Assembly (NCBI GenBank): GCA_905147135.1
Contig: LR990053.1
Coordinates: 5,902,501 to 5,966,500, forward strand
Length of the DNA: 64,000 nucleotides
Source: Blastobasis lacticolella
Taxonomy: Eukaryota > Arthropoda > Insecta > Lepidoptera > Blastobasidae
Reading direction: 5' to 3'
Shown here: positions 23,869-35,498 of the stretch, piece after piece
Numbering within the stretch: position 1 is the first letter of the stretch
Layout of the letters: each line of letters begins with the position of its first letter
Translations under genes and position numbers: made by a program
The notes under the pieces: model-generated
Told to the model about the DNA's origin: nothing
Database searches by the model: none
Seen by the model: the letters and a program-made list of their open reading frames with translations, nothing else

Positions 23869-24010
23869 TGACTACTTCTTGAAAAGACGACTTCTCCTAA
23901 TTATAATTTCTTAAATAGACGACATCTAGAAATGCCCAGTTCTCGAAATTACGACTTCTTCAAATGATGACTCGACTTCTAGAAATGACTTCTCGAAAAA
24001 ACGACTTCAC
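23869..24010. repeat. Degenerate minisatellite of 'CGACTTCTNGAAAT' type
   Basis: Irregular repeats of ACGACTTCT and TTCT(C/T/A)GAAA. They contain four perfect TTCnnGAA palindromes at 23876-23883, 23940-23947, 23977-23984 and 23990-23997. TTCnnGAA is also the core of heat-shock factor sites, but spacing here is irregular. Confidence 0.7.
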
Positions 24011-25865
24011 ATCCAGTGGCAATAATTAGTTCGTTTTATTGCCGCGCGCCAAATTTCACTTTCAATAATACCATTACATTCAGTCATTGTACTGACTCGA
24101 AATATAAATCTAAGTTGATATAATATTCACTCTTACTTACACTTAGAAGTACTTCTGGCTAGTTTCTTACAAGAGTGCTAGAACAAACGAACTGTCGACC
24201 AAGTCTGTCGATTAGTTGTTCTTGATATAAGTAGGACAAAACAACCACGAGAAGAGCTAAACTGTAGTGGTCTAAAAATTAAGATAAAATAATCGTCATA
24301 CTTAAATAGTCATAACTCAAAATTTGCCCAAATCGTCGTACTAAATAAACAGTGTCATAATAAAAATGTACCAAATATATTGATTAGTACTTTGTCGCGA
24401 AACATATCAAGTGAGAGAAGTTGTGACAGCGATGACGATTTAGGTAAAAAAGAGCTAGCAGTAGATAGGCAAAACTGAGATTGACCAAAGTAATCCGTCT
24501 TGGGAGTATAGGATAGGGCGCAAGAAGTAGACCTATCCACCCTACCGGCAGGTAGGGCGATGATTAAGGAAGTTATTCTACATTATTGTGATCAGACCGT
24601 AGTTGTTATGAGGAAAACTATTGTGGACTTAAGACATTATTACCCGTAACTAATCGTACTACATAAGTGGACAAGCCATAATCTACCAAAAACATCATTA
24701 GCTGCTCGAAAAAAAAAAGAAACCAATCAAATTATAATCTCGAGGACACTGATCATCAAAGACATTTCGATCCAATCTCAGTACAGATTGATCGTAACCA
24801 ATTCTGTTTGATCACCTGCTATTTAAATTTGGAATGCGATCTGGTTCGTGAGCCACATGTCATGAGCCATGCACGCTCCATTATGCTGCCTGATGGACCT
24901 TGGTCATGAGATGATACGAAATTTCGTCTTTAGATTTGTTAAGTATATAAACTGCTCGGTTACTCCATTTTGATTATGTAAGTTAAACGTAGGAGATTGG
25001 AAAATATTAAGCCACTTCTGCTAATAACACTCAATCAAGTACCTATCATAGTTTCAGTATAGGACATACATAGAACTTATTTGAAGTCATTAACGGTATT
25101 TTTCGGAATCTACTGTTTTAGAAGAATCATGACTTGTGAGATTGACTGTCTTCCGCTGGGGATTCGAAGACAGGTTGAACAGTTTGGGGCCCCGTGACGG
25201 TTTGTTTTATTTATTACCTTGCATCGATAGTAATAAGGTCTCCTATGCGTTAGCTTTCATTTGAGAGTACCCAGCTTACTCATATAACATGACTATACGA
25301 CTAACATGAACAGTGCAAAATGGGTCACCATAGACAACATACTACAAACATTAGAAAGGTCGAACGATCACTGCGTGCGGCAAAACGCGATGGGACCAAG
25401 TAAAGATGACGCAACTCATTTCATAACTGTCCAGCGATTGCTCTAAGTCAGACAATTTTACAAATGGCCGATCCGTCTCTTAATAGGAGCAGAGAGAATT
25501 ATCGGTTCTTTTTTTTCTGTTGGGCAACGGTAAGAATTCACACGGCCTTCTTGCGACATTTCAGTTTTGGTTGATGTCCAGAGCGCAGATAAGAAAGGGT
25601 TTTGTACCGTTTTAAATGTGCCATTGTTTTTGGTTGGGAGTTTTTCGATATGCAAATCAGGCGGCCTTTTGTCAATCTACCGAGTGGCAAGTGGTTTGTC
25701 GGTTTTTTGTTCATTGTTTTTCGTGCGAGGCGAAAGTGAGATCATAATCACTTCGGAGACGGCATAAATAACATTCCAGCTATTTATCACATCTGTGCCT
25801 ATGCGAAGTAAAACTTTAATCGGTACTATGGCAGTAGCTATCTACCATATTATCTTTAATTTAAC
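24011..25865. other. Single-copy AT-rich stretch, no gene seen
   Basis: Open frames up to 66 codons only, several in opposing overlap at 25458-25767. No motif or family repeat. Confidence 0.45.
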
Positions 25866-26325
25866 TAGAGGACCCGGCGCGACTTCGTTCGCGTTCACCT
25901 ACTTTACCCCTACCTACCTTGTTTTCTTTCTTAAAAACCTTCATCATCATCATCACAGCCCGTAACAGTCCACTGCAGGACTTCGGGCCTCTCCCACGAA
26001 AGGGGAGGTTATTGCCATAATCTCCACGCTTGGCAGGTGGGTTGGAGATCGCAGTGTTTAAATAATACAATGGAAAATGCTGCTGCCCATTTTCCAGACT
26101 ACGGAGACTCTTGATCTTTTGCCTCGAAAACATTAATCGCCTTGTACGACACCCATGAGTGTAAGGGGTTGGTGCTATTCTACTCTGCCAGACACCACAC
26201 GGCCTCTTGAATAACTCTATCTATTGTTGAAATCCGCATCAAAATCCGTTGCGTAGTTTAAAAGATCTAAGCGTACATAGATACATAGGGACAGACAGCG
26301 GAAAACGACTTTGTTTTATACCTAC
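25866..26325 (+). mobile_element. Family C element, split by a family B insertion
   Basis: Left part: ACTAGAGGACCCGGCGCGAC, TTCGTTCGCG, TACCCCTACCTACCTT. Right part after 26209: CTTGAATAACTCTATCTATT, AAAATCCGTTGCGTAGTTTA, AAGATCTAAGCGTACATAGA, and the end CGACTTTGTTTTATACCTAC. The two halves join collinearly once the B element is removed, so B inserted after C. Confidence 0.85.
25944..26209 (-). mobile_element. Family B element nested in family C
   Basis: Minus orientation: (CATCAT)n tail at the left, AACAGTCCACTGCAGGACTT, GAGGTTATTGCCATAATCTC, GGTTGGAGATCGCAGTGTTT, CTTGTACGACACCCATGAGT, and the 5' end CTGCCAGACACCACACGGCC at the right. The minus-strand reading frame through it is open for most of its length. 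Confidence 0.9.
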
Positions 26326-26672
26326 TATCTAAAAAACATGATCTTCAAAACAAAATAACCCAAGTTCTTTGTCATTCCGCCTCACAGAACCAAACCAACA
26401 CGCGCCAAGTCAAGGTGTCAGATCAGCTGTGATGTATGCATTTATTGATTAACAATTTAATCAATTTGTTCAGCTGATTGCGCGATATTGATTGCCTCCT
26501 ATGACCCCGGCGGCGTAGTTACAGCAGGTGTGCGTCGCTAAGGACGTAACAGCCGGGTGTGACGTTCTATTTTGGGCTTGTTACTATGTATTAGGAGACC
26601 TATGATATTTGACTTTATGGGGAATCGGTGGAAATAAATAACTCTTTCATTTGGGTATCAAATATATGTTAC
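26326..26672. other. Single-copy stretch between two C elements
   Basis: A GC-richer patch at 26495-26570. Nothing identified. Confidence 0.4.
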
Positions 26673-27035
26673 TAGTGGACCCGACGTGACTTCGTTCGCA
26701 TGGCGTTCTACCCCTACATACACCTTAGCTGCGTCTCGGTGATCGTACTGTGAGGTTGCTTTAACAACAGGTACAGTAGCCGAAAGTCGATATTTACTTG
26801 TAGTTTCAGTGTTCATTAATTACCTAAGTTATAATTAGCGACTCGGCTATTAATGCCATACGAATAAATAAAATAAATACACCTTCTTTAGCTCTACCTA
26901 CCCTTTTTTCTTACTTATAAACATTCCTCTTGAATCACTCTATCTATTGCTGAAAACTGCATTAAAATCCGTTGCGTAGTTTAAAAGATCTAAGCGTAAA
27001 TACAGACGGCGGAAAGCGACTTTGTTTTATACTAT
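26673..27035 (+). mobile_element. Family C element carrying a 151-bp insertion
   Basis: CTAGTGGACCCGACGTGACT, TTCGTTCGCATGGCGTTCTA at the left, and TCTACCTACCCTTTTTTCTT, GAATCACTCTATCTATTGCT, AAAATCCGTTGCGTAGTTTA, GCGACTTTGTTTTATACTAT at the right. They are interrupted at 26727-26877 by unrelated sequence (listed next). Confidence 0.85.
26727..26877 (+). mobile_element. Unknown 151-bp insertion with 8-bp target duplication
   Basis: TACACCTT occurs at 26719-26726 and again at 26878-26885. The inserted sequence starts AGCTGCGTCTCGGTGATCGT and ends in an A-rich AATAAATAAAATAAA. A target duplication plus an A-rich end suggests a short retroelement, oriented plus. I see no clear A or B box and no other copy in the window. 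Confidence 0.6.
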
Positions 27036-27183
27036 TGTTTTATGCTAATTGTTTTATATTATAGATGCGTCTTATGCAGTACATACACTGACTTATCACA
27101 CCCCCATGCTTTTGCCTTGCTATGTAACTTGTTCCTTGTGCACTGATGTAATAAAAAAGCACGCGCACTTACGTCTACATTTA

Positions 27184-27316
27184 ATCATTTCTTTTTTTTA
27201 TACCATTAAGGTGGCAAACAAGCTTACGGCCAGCCTGATGCTAAGCTGTCACCGCAGCCTATGGACGTTTGCAATACCAGGGGCATCACCCGTTGCCGAC
27301 CCCGTAAAAACCTTTA
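27184..27316 (-). mobile_element. Family D element
   Basis: A T run at 27190-27199 (antisense poly-A tail), ACCATTAAGGTGGCAAACAA, GCTTACGGCCAGCCTGATGC, GTCACCGCAGCCTATGGACG, TTTGCAATACCAGGGGCATC, CGTTGCCGACCCCGTAAAAA. In sense direction it is related to family E (GGCAACGC ... GGCGGTGAC ... CCATCAGG ... GCTTGTTTGCC). Confidence 0.8.
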
Positions 27317-27819
27317 ATTTATAAGTAAATAATCGGTGTATCGGTGTATACCAGCAAGTATCTTGTGAATGAAACTAAAAAGCACCTTCATGACACATTG
27401 CATCAAGGAAAACATTTATAGAACCTCATCGCAGTTCTGAGAGAAAAAGAGAACGTGAGTGACGTCAGAGCGGTAATCGAGTTCCCATAATCGTAACTTA
27501 ATAACAACGTACAGACAGACATCGATCAGATTTTATCTAACGCGTAGGTATTTGTCACAGTATAGCACGAATAGCACGATAATAAAGTACTATAATGATC
27601 ATACGATGACAATGTGATACTCGTATTATCCTCAGGAAAATCCATAAGTCAAGAGGAAAATTGGACTGTTAACGAGAAGTGTGAACAAAAAGTGTAATAA
27701 ATTTAATTTAATGAGAAATCAATTATTGAATTCGCACGGATAGCATTAGCAGACGCCTTCTGTTATATGTGGCTAACTACAATTTAGACACGGCAATAAT
27801 ATTTGTATGTTAGAGGGGT
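27317..27819. other. Single-copy stretch, nothing identified
   Basis: AT-rich, no coding frame or repeat. Confidence 0.4.
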
Positions 27820-27990
27820 CATAATCTTGGCGTTAATGTCTCGGTAATACTCTCGCGCGAGGGCCAGGGGTCCGCCTTGACCATGATCCAGGACTTGGCA
27901 GATCAGGTAATTATAGTGGAGTGACTGTCCTCTGACCTCCATGACTGCTACTAAGGGAACCTGACCAGATTGGATCATTTTTACACCTTC
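27820..27990 (-). mobile_element. SINE family A, 5'-truncated
   Basis: ATCTTGGCGTTAATGTCTCG, CCAGGGGTCCGCCTTGACCA, TGATCCAGGACTTGGCAGAT and AACCTGACCAGATTGGATCA are the reverse of the family A 3' half. The copy stops at the middle of the element, a typical result of incomplete reverse transcription. Confidence 0.85.
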
Positions 27991-28768
27991 ATGATTAATT
28001 TTTTTTTATGAGCTTGAGCCTGAACCTATTCAAGGACGATTGAATAAAATAATAATTGTAATAACCGTATGTGATGTGGTAAATAAATCATTGTTGATCC
28101 AACCAGTGCTTGCTTAAATATTAGAGATTAATGTCACAAATTTTATTATTAAGACAGTTATTGCTTAAATAATAATTTATCAGACCTAGAGAGGACGCAG
28201 AATAAACCATTTTCAATAATAAAATACTAATAATTGATGATCCATTTTATATAAGACAAAGTCTCAGAAATACTTATCTGTGTTAGAAAAACTTCCTGTC
28301 TGATAGACGCTTAAGCCCAAAGCTCTCAGCCGAAAATCGCACGACACTCGAAGGTCACAGTTTGACTGATGAATTGAAACAATGATGTCACAATTAGACG
28401 AATGGGCCCCAAGTACAGGGAACCGTCATCGGTGACGGCGTCAGATGGTATCGGCTGACGGATGGTGGAGACGTGAACTTTGGAGGCTTGGGTCAGACGA
28501 TATGTGGGATTGGAGAATAACCTGAGACGGACGCAAATGATGGTCGTGCGAGTTGTCGTACCGTGAACGAGATTAGAGAATACGATAATTGGGAAGATGA
28601 TAATTTTGTTGTTGAACGGATCAGAGATCAGACTGACTTTTTTTGTTATTAATGTATTTCAAATGTATTTCACGAAGCAGAGCGAATGGATACGGATGGA
28701 TTTTGCATCGGACAGTGGCAGTATTTTCATCCAGATATATAACATCTGAGCCGAGGGGTGACAAACAT
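27991..28768. other. Single-copy stretch, nothing identified
   Basis: No repeat or gene evidence. GC-richer around 28400-28600. Confidence 0.4.
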
Positions 28769-28935
28769 TAGTGGGTGATGCCCCTGGTATTGCAAATGTC
28801 CATAGACTGCGGCAACTGCTTACTATCAGGCAGGTTGTAAGCTTGTTGGCCACCTTTGTGGTACAACAAAGGCGCCTTGTACGACATCCGCGAGTATAAG
28901 GGGTTGGTGCTATGCTACTCTGCAGGACACCAAAC
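28769..28935. mobile_element. Composite of family D (sense) and family B (antisense)
   Basis: 28769-28862 is family D in sense orientation (GTGGGTGATGCCCCTGGTAT, TGCAAATGTCCATAGACTGC, GGCAGGTTGTAAGCTTGTTG). Where the D tail is expected, the sequence passes directly into the antisense 5' head of family B (CGCCTTGTACGACATCCGCG, AGGGGTTGGTGCTATGCTAC, CTGCAGGACACC). In the reverse direction this is B head followed by antisense D, the same order as at 1892-2210. Confidence 0.75.
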
Positions 28936-30177
28936 GGCGAATCAACCAACTATCAAAATAAAATAAGGAATAATATTCAGTTTTGTTAAAGCACTTACTA
29001 CCAGGTTATTGAATTAATTGAATACTTCCGCGTTACACAACACGCGTGACAATATAATTCATCTAACGACAGACTATTAACCCCTAGCCAAATCGTTAAA
29101 CGTTGTGGGAACAACACTATCATCGTTCTGTACATCACCAAACGACTTGTTATAAATGTCAATACTATCACCCACATTTGGCGCCTCGGGCGTCTTCGCT
29201 ACATCAAATAAAAAAGTGTGTCAAGAGCGATTCACACCACAACAAATGTTATTCTGTTTGGTTTTCGTTGATGCGTAGAATATTGATCTTTATGTCTTTC
29301 CAGCAAAGGCGTTTTTAAGACAGATTTGTAGCTGACTTCTCTAAATACAGGATACATCAATCTCGAATTATTATTCGCGACAATTTTTATGTAATGTTGG
29401 TAACTTCAATGTCAATTGGAATCCTGTTTTGTGAATGCCACTGAGCTAAATATGGAACTAGCGCAATTAGTGTAAGGTAGTTGAAACTTTGAATTGATGC
29501 TTCGGATTATTTATAATTACTGCCGGTATCATTTGAGTCTCAGCGGACTATATTTTTTTTTCAGTCTTATTTATATTTGCGCACACTAATTTACACACAT
29601 ATCTGATCCCGTCCCTATAGGGTGTCGTATTCGATGAAACCTAAAACCATCCCGGCTATAGGTACTCCCTAAGGCAGAGATTATCTAGTAGAGGCCAAGT
29701 TCTCTTGCAATTCCAGCATAACCAACACACATGAGTGTTTTCTGCCTCCCTCCCTCGTAAGTCCGGAGGGTTCCATATACTCTTTCCGGTAGGCGCAAAA
29801 AAAATCTGATGCAACTTGCAACGACACAATGGGTCATTGCCTACTACGTTTTGCAGTGTTGGCCGTCATCTAGCTATTTCATACTAAGGTATTTGTATAT
29901 TCTTATATTTCTTTAAGGAAATACTTTTAATACAGACCTACTTGCCACTAACTAGTTTTTCACTTTCGAAACCCATTTCGGCATATTTGTACCGCATCGA
30001 TATTTGTAAAACATCAAAAGAGAATTTGTTTACACAAACACTTCCGACACTCGAATCAAGAAACATGTAAGACTGCAGATTACTCAAATGTAACAGACAA
30101 CGCGATCTCGATAATCAATCTTGTAACAAGCCGAAAGGTCCGGCGTTGCGTGGCCTACGACGATAGACATAAAACTA
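28936..30177. other. Single-copy stretch, no gene seen
   Basis: The portion 29590-29830 has a more even base composition and could be an unrecognised old repeat. No coding frame of interest. Confidence 0.4.
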
Positions 30178-30676
30178 TGTCAAATGTAATTGAAGAGCTT
30201 GTACCCGTTTTGACCCCGTCAAACAGAAATTTTCGTCAAGATTTCTTATCTTTGGAACATGACAACTGGAATCAAACGACAAGTATTGTCTAAAGGCCGT
30301 GCCGCCGAACCTGCCACAGGTGATCCTTCAAATCTATCAAATTTCAACCCTAACATAATCGAGGAAGGTAAATTTTCGGCTGCTAACCAACTAGAGGTCC
30401 CTTCAAGAAATCGGCGTCAGAATAGTAGCCATTATCTGAGAGAACACACGTTCGGAAATGGTAAAAAACGTCTGAAATATGATTAATAGGGCGGCGGCGC
30501 GGGCCTCGGACCGTGTGTGATTCTCTCCGTTTGACAGATTGTCTCTACTCTCTGACCCAGCGCCCCGCAGCGACGGTAATGATGTTGTCGCAACACTTAC
30601 ACCAGTCGATATCGATGGATTTGTACAAAGAATTAAAGATACAAGAATGCAAGAGTTATTTTTCTGAGAAACTTTC
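30178..30676 (+). pseudogene. Weak coding-like block, product unknown
   Basis: Three consecutive plus-strand stretches look protein-like. One opens at ATG 30178 ('MSNVIEELVPVLTPSNRNFR', 37 codons). One is at 30259-30486 from ATG with 75 codons ('GRAAEPATGDPSNLSNFN'). The last ends at 30667 ('TLTPVDIDGFVQRIKDTRM'). They are in different frames with stops between. I recognise no family. A minus-strand frame of 113 codons (30403-30744) overlaps it and is the alternative reading. It could be a decayed gene or chance. Confidence 0.2.
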
Positions 30677-31834
30677 ATATCAGTAAGTTGCAAGGATGCC
30701 GAAGAAGAAGTAATGTAGGCCTTTATGAGAAAATAACAGCTCAAACGAATCTGAAAACAATTTTTTACCCAACACTATACTCATATTAACAGTCATTACA
30801 ATTCCACCTCGTTACAATTTCTAAAGCCAAACAAACTGTATGCAAACCAGATTCTGCACACGATAAGATGTTATCGATACTTTCACCTGTCCGAAGCGCA
30901 TCACTAGTCGCGAGGTCGGCTGAGATTACTCTCAGCACGAGATTGTCCTGCGTCTGCGCTCGTTCGCGACGCTTTGACATCCCGACATATAGCTACCACG
31001 TCACTAATAGCCGATTAAAATTCCATACAACCTTCTGCTTTATACGAATTAGGTTCAAATTCCAATGAATATTTTCTAAATTTGGGCACATTTATGTTTG
31101 CATCCCAGTCCGTCATATGTTGATAGACGGCCGGAGCAGGTCAGTGTGAGAGACTTTTTTCTTCAATTTTTAAATATGCAATATGAAGATATTGAATGAT
31201 TATTAGTCATGTTTTTGGGATATTTATTTTGGACACACGACGTTCGTTCGTGTCATAAAAGCGTCAGTGCGGTGTCAGTGACTTCAATATGTGGCACGTC
31301 AGTGACGGTAACAAGTTAGGTGAATATGTTACGTCACAAAACATTAGCTTTTTAATTAGCTGTCTGACGAAAATGGAACATTACGACTCAATCCAAAAAC
31401 TATTTTAAAAACAGAAGAGCCTTTTAAAGAGAGAACCCCAGCTCCGTTTCAACGCTTCAAAGCTGAGTCCAATCCATCAGGCGTCCAACGCGAACTAGCC
31501 CTCCATTATCGATCAATCCCGCATCCACTTAAGGCGACGGAATGCAAAATCCGGAATGTGTCTCACGTATGGACGGCGTGGCCTAATGAAGTACGCGGTT
31601 GATATGTGACCCTCCGGCTGGCGTGCCTTAATGATCCGATTGACAGTACAGTGGAGCGGCGCCGTCAACCGCCGATTGTTTCTCAGCTGAAAGGTGCGAG
31701 GCCACGAAATTGGTGGTAGGAAGTATGGGGTTGATCATGTGAAAATTATGCTGGCGGGGTTTTTTTGGATGCTTTACAGATTACAGCAATAAAATATGTA
31801 CATAGCTTAATTTCTGCCAGCCAATTACGAGACG
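30677..31834. other. Single-copy stretch, GC-richer 31490-31700
   Basis: The 31490-31700 block is richer in G and C than its flanks and might be conserved regulatory DNA. No repeat or coding evidence. Confidence 0.35.
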
Positions 31835-32090
31835 TGTGTGCGAGGTGTGTGGTGCCGCCACCTCAAAGAATAGCACCACCCCATCACTTCCCGTGGGTGT
31901 CGAAAGAGGCGACTAAGGGACAAATCCGAAAGGTGGGCAGCAGCATCTTTCTAGGTAGATTTACATCAACTGCACTGCGATCTCCAACCCGCCTGCCAAG
32001 CGTGGAGATTATGGCAATGACCTCCCCTTTCGTGGGAGAGGCCCGAAGTCCAGCAGTGGAATGTTATGGGCTGTGATGATGATGATGATG
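31835..32090 (+). mobile_element. Family B element with perfect 12-bp target duplication and (GAT)n tail
   Basis: AATTACGAGACG is present at 31823-31834 and again at 32091-32102. The element ends GTTATGGGCTGTGATGATGA with five GAT units before the duplication. Internal blocks CGATCTCCAACCCGCCTGCC and GGAGATTATGGCAATGACCT match the other B copies. The first 60 bases differ from other copies (the head is shortened or altered). This copy defines family B as a retroelement with a GAT-repeat tail. Confidence 0.9.
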
Positions 32091-33369
32091 AATTACGAGA
32101 CGACGTTACGAAGATTTTTGAAGTGTGAAGGGGACAAAATAAAACGTTACGGGGTCTATTTTCGATTAGAAGCACAGTCTATTTAAGTAATATTTCGTAA
32201 TCTTTCTAAGGAACCTTAGCGAAACAATTATTTCCATATTAGAATATCCGAAAGTATTTAATTTTAAAAAGGTGGGAAACTTTAGCGGTTCCTCAAGGAT
32301 TTCCCTCGTGTTTTTGAAAGTAATTTTTCCACCAGTTTGTGAGATTTCCCGCAAAATCCAATTAAATTAACAAACATATAAACTTTAACCGTATTTAGTA
32401 TCCTTATCGTAACCTAATATAAAAATGTAGCTGTACCGCTAACTCTTCCAAAATTGATGCGGTTTACCAACCAGATAAAAAAATTGAAAAGAAGCCTAAC
32501 AAAACCCATGTGAAACCGGAGTGGGTCGCCAGTTAAGTATGTGATCTGGATGAAGATTATTCTTGCTCTCTTTATGGCCCCACCGCACTGGATAGAAAGA
32601 TGTATTTAAATCTCATTGACGTCTTGTTCACAGTACTCCAACTTTGAATATAATAGCGCCTTTCTGAAGGGTGTCTTTGGCAAAGATCTTATTTCATTGC
32701 AATCTACGCCCTCCTGCGGTCTTCAGTATTACCTCAACCTATTCAGTTGACTTTGACGTCGCTAGCTTGATTTTGTAGAAAAACAATAAAGCGAACCGGC
32801 CTTCATTCCTGTCAATCTCCGCAATCCAGATATAATCTACGACATCCATGAACGACCCAAAACAGATTTAAAATATTGCCTTTTTGACTAAAAGAAAAAC
32901 GGTAGTGACTAATGACCAAATAAATTGAGCGCGCGTCCGAAGTAATTTGTCAAATCCAATCACGAAAGATTCAAAATTTCGTTCTTAGAATATAATAACT
33001 GTTCGCGGGGACTTTTGATATGTTTTTGTTGGACATCCAATTTAAAAACTAATTACGGGTCTGCGATGACTAGGCTCCCATGGCAAGGAGCGCCCTACAA
33101 TGCCTCCACAAAGAACATAATTTGGTCATGTTAGCACTGGGAGTTGACAAAAAAGCGTGATTAATGGTTTGGCGCATTGGTCATCACAAAAGAACTGTCA
33201 GATGTTCCGAGTCGTCTTTATTCGTTTTATCTGGCCAAAGATTAACCACGTTACGGGTACCAACGTTTCCATCGGCGATAGCTTTGAATCTGTGTCCGTG
33301 ACATGTGGACAGTATCAAATAATATTTCAATGCTATTAAGCGTAGCCGTGACCTTTATCGGTCGTGATT
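32091..33369. other. Single-copy stretch, no gene seen
   Basis: AT-rich, short opposing open frames only. No family repeat noted. Confidence 0.45.
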
Positions 33370-33383
33370 CGATTCTAGAATCG
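33370..33383. repeat. 14-bp perfect palindrome CGATTCTAGAATCG
   Basis: A perfect two-fold symmetric site within a GC-richer block (33340-33560). No factor assigned. Confidence 0.4.
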
Positions 33384-34219
33384 ATCGTGACATCTAAGCA
33401 CCCGGCTGAGGTCGGCAGTAATCAATGACGGAAGTCGCACCACGGACTGGGATGACGGAAGATGTGAACCAGCCTTTTGATGGCCTAACTGTTAGACACG
33501 ATCGGTCCGAAGTGGCGATTGAAGAGTTTAATTAATCATCGCATTGCCGACTTGGAGGTTGAGATCGAGTGTTTATTTTACTTTTAAATGGGCAAGGTAT
33601 CTATCTGCTTGTTTCGGGGCTCTTTGTTTGGATACGTGTGTTGTCGTAACGTGTGTGTGCAGTCCTTAGATGAATTCGTGCTCATTAATTTTGGGGGACA
33701 TATTTTGTTCAACACAAAAGTTATTGAAGATTAAAGGTAATATTTTTTTGCTATTCCCGAGCTATTGCGACATTGTCTACTGGGAGGGACAATACTTGTC
33801 TTCTGGGAGAGTTCAACCTATGTATCTACTACAAAGATTTTATGAATAAATTTATTTATTTACACCTTTGTCAAAGGCCTACACGCTTCCCGACTCCCCT
33901 TGTATTGTGGATGTCCGTGGGCTAGGTGATCACTGGTGACCTGCTTGCCCATATATTTTTTGCTCCAAATCCACTTTACTTTCCTGCACCATCCCCGATT
34001 TGACCCGATACCGGATCAATCCCATTACAAATCCAATCAAATTGATAACCAAAAGAGACACTATGGGAGACAAGTGGGTCGACGCAGGCCTTGACTTTAT
34101 CGAGTCATGGTTTGTCAATTACAGGGCTATTGTGCGAGCGGCGGTGCGCCAGAGACGATCTTATCTGTATTGTGACAAAAAATGGATGCCGCCAAGCATC
34201 TAGCATACGGGAGAGATGA
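33384..34219. other. Single-copy stretch, nothing identified
   Basis: Opposing open frames at 33930-34203 (62 and 67 codons) lack any domain. Confidence 0.4.
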
Positions 34220-34299
34220 AGATGCCACCAAGTGTACTACACTTCAACTATATAACTCATCAACTATAGGAGTACTTCTATAGTTGATGCCACCAAAGT
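34220..34299. repeat. Perfect 12-bp inverted repeat between direct repeats
   Basis: CATCAACTATAG (34258-34269) and CTATAGTTGATG (34278-34289) enclose GAGTACTT, itself nearly symmetric. GATGCCACCAA stands on both sides (from 34220 and from 34287). Another partial arm, ACTTCAACTATAT, lies between. Confidence 0.75.
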
Positions 34300-35498
34300 A
34301 CCTATAGGTTTATATATTATTGTATTTGTCATTTCTAGCTATGAGCGTGACTGTGTATATGTATGTCTAATTTCTGGTACACGGTTATTATTTTTTTTAA
34401 CGTCGGACTTCTAAGTTTTTTCTACCTATGGGCGCAATAATTCTGGTTTTCATCGTATTTCAATAAATTTTAAACATTGACAATGATTATTCATTCCGTC
34501 ACTCTTTCAACAAAAAGTACGACTGCCTACATCAATTATTAAAATAAGAAATGAAACCCTACCAACACATAAATTAATGTGAAGAAAGGACCAAGTTCGC
34601 AACAAAATACTTTCAGGGTTGGAGGATTCGCCGATGACAGCGTTGAAATCTAGGCTGGTGCCAAGTTTGCCAATTTTCTTGGTTCGCTTCTTTCTTTTCT
34701 GCTATACAATGGAAATTGGGGACTTGACTTGATTCAATATAAATTATAAAACCAGGATATCAGTAAAGAGCATAAGTAGAACCAGTATTCAGTACAAGAA
34801 AATTTATGAAATCGTTGTCTATAAATTTTGAATCAAGTAAAATGACGAAGAGGAGTACATTTGACGCATTTATACAATGACGTCACAGCTCAAAGCCTCG
34901 TACAAATTTCATAGAAGTTATTCGTTTTGACAGATCATAAAAAGTTGCTGATTTGACATTTAGTCAACTCGCGATTTCGATATTTGCCGGAGACATTTCG
35001 CAATCGAAACCAAATTTTGCAATTTCCGCTCACGTAACTTCCCTTCGATGTATATCGGTAGCGCCGTCGATGTTGACCACTAATGACTATTTTAATATAA
35101 AAGGAAAGTAAGAGTATGATATATGATTTTATGATAAGGTTGCCCATAAGTGCTTCCGTTGCACCGTTTTATCTGCTCTCTGCGTATACTGCATTCGATA
35201 GATGTCAAAGAATCATGCGTAAGCTGAATGATATGGCGAAGATGTCCAGCGTAGATTAGCAATAATTATAAAAAGTGTGGTCCAGGTCTATCTTGTCTCT
35301 GATAAGCGTAAATCGTCGCCTGGATCGCAATTAATATATCTATTAAGATAAAAACTTGCGATCAGGTTCTAAAATTACGGGCAGGCGTATCAGGACATAT
35401 CTTTGTAGAGATGGGTTGCGGGGTGCGCTTTTGGACAATTTTGTTTAAATTTTCGTTGACCATGTTGGAAGTTGTAAGGGTTGAAGGGACTGGAAATA
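34300..35498. other. Single-copy stretch, nothing identified
   Basis: AT-rich; no repeat or gene evidence. Confidence 0.45.

Noticed and set aside
32071..32090. GAT microsatellite
   Set aside because: It is the tail of a family B element, as shown by the target duplication directly after it. The same applies to the CAT runs at 25944, 42526 and 49221.
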